DNA of 8,385 nt. It comes from Clostridia bacterium (lineage in GTDB: Bacteria > Bacillota > Clostridia > Oscillospirales > Ruminococcaceae). The stretch covers positions 1 to 8,385 of the forward strand of contig QKDG01000059.1 in the NCBI GenBank assembly GCA_003246805.1, in the 5' to 3' direction. Of the stretch, positions 5,284 through 8,385 are shown one piece after another (the stretch's first letter is position 1; each line of letters opens with the position of its first letter). The translations under genes and the position numbers were made by a program. Under the pieces are notes generated by a model. The model searched no databases. It was given only the letters and a program-made list of their open reading frames with translations, and was not told where the DNA came from.

Positions 5284-6949
5284 GCAACGACTCCTTTAAC
5301 TTTGTCAGTGCAACCTTTGTTTCGGCAGTTGTTTCACCTAAAAGTGATGCGATTTCCTGAACAGCACGCATTTGTTTTTCTATAACCTTATCGGCGATTT
5401 CCATTGTTGTACGGCTGATAGCTTCCTTTTGTTTTCGCTGGTTTGATTCGTCTGTAACATCCCTCATAATACAAATGAAAATATTATAGCTTTTATCAAA
5501 AATAATAGTCTGATTAACATATTTTTGATATTCAGCAAGATAAACAGTCTTGTCAAAAATGTTCCTGCCCTTCTGATAAACCTCCATAAAAGGCAACGGG
5601 TCAAGGATATTTACAACCTGATCATCAATCACATCGCGGGGATTATTAATGTTGAACATCTTGCAGGCAGAGGCATTTATTTGCTGGACTTCATATGAAT
5701 CGTTGAGAACAATAATGGCATTTGGTGTGCTTTTAATAATATTATCTGAAAAAGACTCTGCCTTTTCTTTTAAAAAAGGGAGGCACATATTAAGGTTCGC
5801 CTTGCCTTCAAGAACAGCAATAGCTTTATCACGGCAGGTATTATAGCCACAACCGCCACAGTTTAGCTCATGCTCGGGCTTTGTTTTCCCGATTTTTTTC
5901 AAAATCTCGCTTATTGCACTCTCGCTGAATATTATGTGAGAGGGTTCAAGTGTTTTATAAGCCTTCGCCAGCTCATTCTCAGAATATTTTGTTACTACAA
6001 AATCATTTTTACCAGCGTAATCAGAAACAGTTATATAATCGCTTACAGGAGTTCTGTCTGCTTTGCTCATTACAGGGCCGCCAATACAGCTACCAATACA
6101 GGCAGACATCTCAATAAAGCAGTTGTTAATTTTACCATTAATAATATCTTCAAGCGCATTTTTGCAGTTTTCAACACCGTCAATAGCAAGGTAGGTATAG
6201 TCACTGCTACGGTTTGTCATTGTTTTCAAAATCCCGCCTGTTACAGGGAAGAATCTTGCAAGGCTCTCGTTATTGTTATCTTCAATATATTCTATCGAGA
6301 TATTATTCTCATCAAGCAGAAAATTAAGCTCATCAAAGGTTATAACACAATCAGTTATTCCAGAATAGCTTTCTGCCTCCTCTTTTTTAGCGATACAAGG
6401 CCCGATAAAAACAGTTTTTGCACCAGGAAATCTTTTTTTAATATCAACACAATGCGCCTGCATAGGGGACAGCACATTTGCAAGATATTTCAGCGCTGCC
6501 GGGTAATACTTCTGAATAAGCATATTAACAGAGTGACAGCAGGAGGATATAATAATGTTACTTGTTTTATTAATTGTCAGCTCCTCATATTGTTTTTTAA
6601 CAATGGTCGCACCAATTGCTGTTTCTTCAACATCATAAAAACCGAGCTTTTTTAAAGCATTTTTCATAGATAATATGGTTGATTTATTATAGTTTGCTAC
6701 AAAAGAGGGGGCAAGGCTGGCGATAACCGGCGTTTCACCAGCAAGAATTTCTTTTAGCTTTTTTGTATCATTTCTTATTTCCTTTGCGTTTTGCGGGCAA
6801 ATTACAAAGCAGTTACCGCAAAGGATACATTCATTACTTATTACATTTGCCTGGTTATCAGAAAATTTTATTGATTTTACAGGGCATTCACGTATACATT
6901 TATAACAGTGCTTGCAGTTTGATTTATCAAATTTCAAATATTCGCTCAT
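5261..6949 (-). CDS. Putative sensory [FeFe]-hydrogenase (HydS-like, with PAS domain)
   Basis: This 562-residue protein has a clear domain order. First is a 2x[4Fe-4S] ferredoxin domain (C12, C15, C18, C22; C41, C44, C47, C51). Second is the H-cluster domain: L1 SSCC (135-138), L2 GPCIAKKEE (183-191), L3 EMSACIGSC (280-288). Third is a four-Cys Fe-S domain (C364-x2-C367-x4-C372-x16-C389). Last come a PAS domain (about 403-500) and a helical tail (501-562). Four cysteines equivalent to the H-cluster ligands are present (C138, C185, C284, C288), so it probably binds the H-cluster. Pocket residues differ from catalytic enzymes: Met to Gly in L2 and Met to Ser in L3. This, the PAS domain and the neighbouring phosphatase fit the group C/D sensory hydrogenases. 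An in-frame ATG lies at 6982, but ATG 6949 has GGAG (6957-6960) 7 nt upstream and begins at the ferredoxin domain. No maturase genes are nearby. Confidence 0.93.
   Translation of the reverse strand: MSEYLKFDKSNCKHCYKCIRECPVKSIKFSDNQANVISNECILCGNCFVICPQNAKEIRNDTKKLKEILAGETPVIASLAPSFVANYNKSTILSMKNALKKLGFYDVEETAIGATIVKKQYEELTINKTSNIIISSCCHSVNMLIQKYYPAALKYLANVLSPMQAHCVDIKKRFPGAKTVFIGPCIAKKEEAESYSGITDCVITFDELNFLLDENNISIEYIEDNNNESLARFFPVTGGILKTMTNRSSDYTYLAIDGVENCKNALEDIINGKINNCFIEMSACIGSCIGGPVMSKADRTPVSDYITVSDYAGKNDFVVTKYSENELAKAYKTLEPSHIIFSESAISEILKKIGKTKPEHELNCGGCGYNTCRDKAIAVLEGKANLNMCLPFLKEKAESFSDNIIKSTPNAIIVLNDSYEVQQINASACKMFNINNPRDVIDDQVVNILDPLPFMEVYQKGRNIFDKTVYLAEYQKYVNQTIIFDKSYNIFICIMRDVTDESNQRKQKEAISRTTMEIADKVIEKQMRAVQEIASLLGETTAETKVALTKLKESLRDEKLLY
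5291..5297 (-). promoter_or_regulatory. Ribosome binding site of the phosphatase, inside the hydrogenase gene
   Basis: AAAGGAG on the - strand lies within the last codons of the hydrogenase gene. It is 7 nt before the GTG at 5283 and 10 nt before the ATG at 5280. Its spacing slightly favours GTG. Ribosomes finishing the hydrogenase at 5261 would pass over this site, which suggests coupled synthesis of the two proteins. Confidence 0.65.
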
Positions 6950-6964
6950 AATAATACTCCAACT

Positions 6965-6982
6965 TTGTTTAAAAATTAACAA
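6965..6982 (-). promoter_or_regulatory. Probable Rex operator (NADH/NAD+-responsive repressor site)
   Basis: On the - strand the sequence is TTGTTAATTTTTAAACAA. The known clostridial Rex consensus is TTGTTAANNNNTTAACAA, and 13 of the 14 defined positions match; the one exception is an A in place of T in the right half. The site starts 2 nt downstream of the -10 box (6985-6990), covers the expected transcription start and ends 5 nt before the hydrogenase Shine-Dalgarno site. This is a classical repressor position. Rex is known to control fermentation and hydrogenase genes in Clostridia. The rex gene is not in the window. Confidence 0.72.
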
Positions 6983-6984
6983 TG

Positions 6985-7012
6985 ATTATATCTTTATGGT
7001 AACACTTTATAA
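6985..7012 (-). promoter_or_regulatory. Probable promoter of the hydrogenase-phosphatase-ferredoxin operon
   Basis: A perfect -10 box TATAAT (6985-6990 on the - strand) has a modest -35 candidate TTATAA (7007-7012, 4/6) at 16 nt. A perfect TTGACA (7019-7024) lies further up, but it is 28 nt from this -10 box and has only TACCAT at 18 nt. The leader to the ATG at 6949 would be about 30 nt. The -10 assignment is better supported than the -35. Confidence 0.5.
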
Positions 7013-7066
7013 CCCTATTGTCAATGTTAACGGGATAAATAAAAAACTTTATCAACAAAAGACTAT

Positions 7067-7099
7067 GGGGCTTTGCCCGCGCCCCTTCGCACAAAAATA
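7067..7099 (+). repeat. GC-rich intergenic hairpin repeat, copy 4 (degenerate)
   Basis: GGGGC (7067-7071) pairs with GCCCC (7081-7085) around a 9-nt loop TTTGCCCGC. The tail is TTCGCACAAAAATA. Relative to the other copies the stem is shorter, the loop has changed at its 3' end, and the bases linking the stem to the tail are missing. The hairpin geometry and the TTCGC-CAAAAATA tail still mark it as a family member. Confidence 0.75.
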
Positions 7100-7122
7100 C
7101 TAATTTGATTGAAATACAAATT

Positions 7123-7160
7123 GGGGGGCTTTGCGGTCGCCCCCGAATCCCTTCGCATAA
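7123..7160 (+). repeat. GC-rich intergenic hairpin repeat, copy 5
   Basis: GGGGGC (7124-7129) pairs with GCCCCC (7139-7144) around the perfectly conserved loop TTTGCGGTC. The tail is GAATCCCTTCGCATAA. It follows copy 4 by 23 bases in the same orientation. It lies between two - strand transcription units, so it is inverted relative to local transcription, unlike copies 1-3 next to + strand genes. Confidence 0.88.
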
Positions 7161-7182
7161 CATTTACTTATAAATTATTACG

Positions 7183-7225
7183 AAAAAAATGGTTATGTGG
7201 GCAGATAAAGCCCCCATAACCATTT
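7183..7225 (-). terminator. Intrinsic terminator of the carboxypeptidase transcription unit
   Basis: 7187-7197 pairs with 7215-7225 (11 bp). The stem continues past one mismatch with GGGC/GCCC (7199-7202 with 7210-7213) around a 7-nt loop. The A-run 7183-7189 becomes a T-tract at the end of the hairpin on the - strand. The hairpin begins 37 nt after the last in-frame stop (7262). It is the strongest terminator in the window and points only leftward. Confidence 0.85.
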
Positions 7226-7261
7226 GCTTATAAAACAAAAGCTTTGATATATTAAATTAAA

Positions 7262-7504
7262 TTATCTTTTTATAATTTTTCTTCTCTTTGGTTTAAAGGT
7301 TGATTTCTTTTTGTTTGCATTGATAATGAAAATTATTGAATACAAAACAAATATTGCTCCGGTAATTATTGCTGCATATTTGAAAATATCAGAGGAGGGA
7401 AATGCTTTTATAAGGCTTAGCATATATTTTAAGTTATCTCTCTCAATGCTTGTGGTTGCAACAAGGTCGGTCGAAAAAATTATCTCGCCGTTATAAATAA
7501 GCTC
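7262..7504 (-). pseudogene. Displaced C-terminal segment of the D-Ala-D-Ala carboxypeptidase (membrane anchor, other frame)
   Basis: This reading frame, open from 7573 to a TAA at 7262-7264, continues the carboxypeptidase from about 7504 downward. It encodes ELIYNGEIIFSTDLVATT, which is typical of the last beta-strands of DacF-like proteins. Next come a hydrophobic segment (YAAIITGAIFVLYSIIFII) and a basic tail (KPKRRKIIKR), a normal C-terminal anchor. The first 20 or so codons of the open frame (from an ATG at 7573) overlap the carboxypeptidase in another frame and look like chance sequence rich in Leu and Lys. No Shine-Dalgarno site supports separate translation. I therefore read it as the tail of the adjacent gene cut off by a frameshift, or as an assembly error, rather than as an independent 103-residue protein. 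Confidence 0.75.
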
Positions 7505-8385
7505 CGAGCTTTTGCCCTTCTTCAACAGGAGCAATTGCAATTTCTTCAGAAATAATTGTTTGTTTAACAACATCGGGGGTTAATTCCTCAGGCCAGTAGG
7601 TTGAAAATTCATCAACAGGCTTTACAAGAACATGGCTCGCATCCTTACCATACTGGACTTCAATTTTGCCGACTTCAACCATTTTGTCAAGAATCTTTGT
7701 GTTTACAAGCTTGTTGAAAGCCCACTCATAAAGCGTTGTGTGGTCAACACAGTTATAGAAAACGCTGTTTCCATCGTTATCCGTCATCGGTGCATTCATG
7801 CTTACAACAAGGTATTTAACACCGTCTTTTTCAGCGGTAGAAACAAGGCATCTGCCGGCTTCATCAAGAGTACCTGTTTTTATACCCATTGCGTATTTAT
7901 AATAATATTGGCTGTCCTTTTGCAGCATTGCATTTGTGTGCTTTAAAAATGTTCCGGTTTTATGTACCTCAGTAGGCTCTAAGGTGTATTGAGTGGTTGA
8001 AGCGATTTCCATAAACTTAGGTAAAGTCATAGCATATTGAACAATTTTCGACATATCATAAGCTGTTGTCAGCTGGTTTTCATCATGAAGCCCATGTGCA
8101 TTTGCAAAGGTTGTATCATTGCAGCCCAACTCAGCCGCCTTGTCATTCATCATTTTGACAAATTCATTGATATTGCCATTTCCTAAATTATAGGCAATAA
8201 TGTTAGCAGCCTCACACGCAGAGGGCAACAAAAGAGCATAGAGAAGGTCGTTGTAGTTAACCTTTTCATTAATGCGGATATCAGCTGTGGAAACAATCTG
8301 CCCGACAAAATCATCATACGCAACCGACGGCGCTGATGCATAGGTTGTCTTCATAACATCTGGGTTGTCTTTGAAATGTTCTAAA
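7491..8385 (-). CDS. D-alanyl-D-alanine carboxypeptidase, DacF-like (S11 family; N-terminus outside window, C-terminus frameshifted)
   Basis: This penicillin-binding serine peptidase removes the terminal D-Ala from peptidoglycan stem peptides outside the membrane. The frame is open to the right edge, so the signal peptide and the SxxK active-site motif lie beyond 8385. The first visible residues, LEHFKDNPDVMKTT, fit the helix just after SxxK. The second motif reads LLLPSACEAAN, with SAC where SxN is usual. The KTG motif is in MGIKTGTLDEAGRCLVS (8354-based residues 157-173). The C-terminal beta domain follows (IEVQYGKDASHVLVKP). The frame ends at EEGQKLGAYL-stop (7491), just where related proteins run on into a last strand and a membrane anchor. 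That continuation exists in another frame (7262-7504). A product ending at 7491 would be unanchored. An ATG at 8354 is internal and not the true start. Confidence 0.88.
   Translation of the reverse strand, partial: LEHFKDNPDVMKTTYASAPSVAYDDFVGQIVSTADIRINEKVNYNDLLYALLLPSACEAANIIAYNLGNGNINEFVKMMNDKAAELGCNDTTFANAHGLHDENQLTTAYDMSKIVQYAMTLPKFMEIASTTQYTLEPTEVHKTGTFLKHTNAMLQKDSQYYYKYAMGIKTGTLDEAGRCLVSTAEKDGVKYLVVSMNAPMTDNDGNSVFYNCVDHTTLYEWAFNKLVNTKILDKMVEVGKIEVQYGKDASHVLVKPVDEFSTYWPEELTPDVVKQTIISEEIAIAPVEEGQKLGAYL

Noticed and set aside
5870..6655. 261-codon open frame on the + strand, antisense to the hydrogenase gene
   Set aside because: It lies entirely opposite a protein with unmistakable Fe-S and H-cluster motifs. 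Its translation is rich in Cys, Phe and Ile without recognisable domains, so it is a shadow frame.
6950..6982. Upstream ATG at 6982 as the hydrogenase start
   Set aside because: It would add 11 residues unlike the family and lies in the Rex palindrome. The ATG at 6949 has GGAG at 7 nt and begins right at the ferredoxin domain.
7019..7024. Perfect TTGACA as the -35 box of the hydrogenase operon
   Set aside because: It is 28 nt from the clear TATAAT. At 17-18 nt only TACCAT is present, so it is kept as an alternative rather than the main call.
6969..7163. 64-codon open frame on the - strand across repeat copies 4 and 5 and the operon promoter
   Set aside because: It is the translated repeat (CEG-x-RGRPQS-like peptides) joined to promoter DNA. 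It has no ribosome binding site or family resemblance and would overlap the Rex site and -10 box.
7505..7573. N-terminal part of the 103-codon frame as a separate small membrane protein gene
   Set aside because: There is no Shine-Dalgarno site, and the first 20 or so codons overlap the carboxypeptidase beta domain out of frame. The remainder matches the missing end of that enzyme.

Overview
The window looks like chromosomal DNA of a low-GC anaerobic Firmicute of class Clostridia, probably a gut-type Oscillospiraceae/Lachnospiraceae relative. The basis is the AT-rich intergenic DNA, strong GGAGG-like ribosome binding sites, the lepA-hemW gene order, a SpoIIE-type phosphatase, a multi-domain [FeFe]-hydrogenase and a DacF-like carboxypeptidase. 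The species cannot be named from the sequence.

Left part, + strand. The window opens in the C-terminal 130 codons of an unrecognised protein, probably with an immunoglobulin-like fold (1-393). A 353-base gap follows. It holds two nearly identical copies of a GC-rich hairpin repeat, an intrinsic terminator and a good sigma-A promoter. That promoter drives lepA (EF4, TTG start, 747-2555) and hemW (radical SAM heme chaperone, 2576-3664). A third repeat copy and an intrinsic terminator follow. The terminator reaches into the 3' end of the convergent gene.

Middle part, - strand. This is the most interesting region, a compact three-gene operon (6949 down to 3798). Its first gene is a putative sensory [FeFe]-hydrogenase: 2x[4Fe-4S] ferredoxin domain, H-cluster domain with altered pocket residues, a four-Cys Fe-S domain, a PAS domain and a helical tail. 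The second gene overlaps it by about 20 nt and encodes a SpoIIE/PP2C-type phosphatase with an extra, unassigned C-terminal domain. The third encodes a small thioredoxin-like [2Fe-2S] ferredoxin. A 13/14 match to the clostridial Rex operator (6965-6982) lies next to the -10 box, over the likely transcription start. I infer an NADH/NAD+-controlled module that senses H2 or redox state and reports it through protein dephosphorylation. No kinase, STAS-domain target, bifurcating hydrogenase subunit or hydrogenase maturase gene is in the window.

Right part. A 312-base gap contains the operon's regulatory region, two more copies of the hairpin repeat, and a strong terminator for the gene to the right. 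That gene, on the - strand, is a D-Ala-D-Ala carboxypeptidase cut by the right edge of the window. Its last part, the end of the beta domain plus the membrane anchor and basic tail, lies in another reading frame, so the gene has an apparent frameshift near 7505.

All five repeat copies point the same way on the + strand, whatever the direction of the neighbouring genes. They are best seen as a dispersed intergenic element rather than as terminators.
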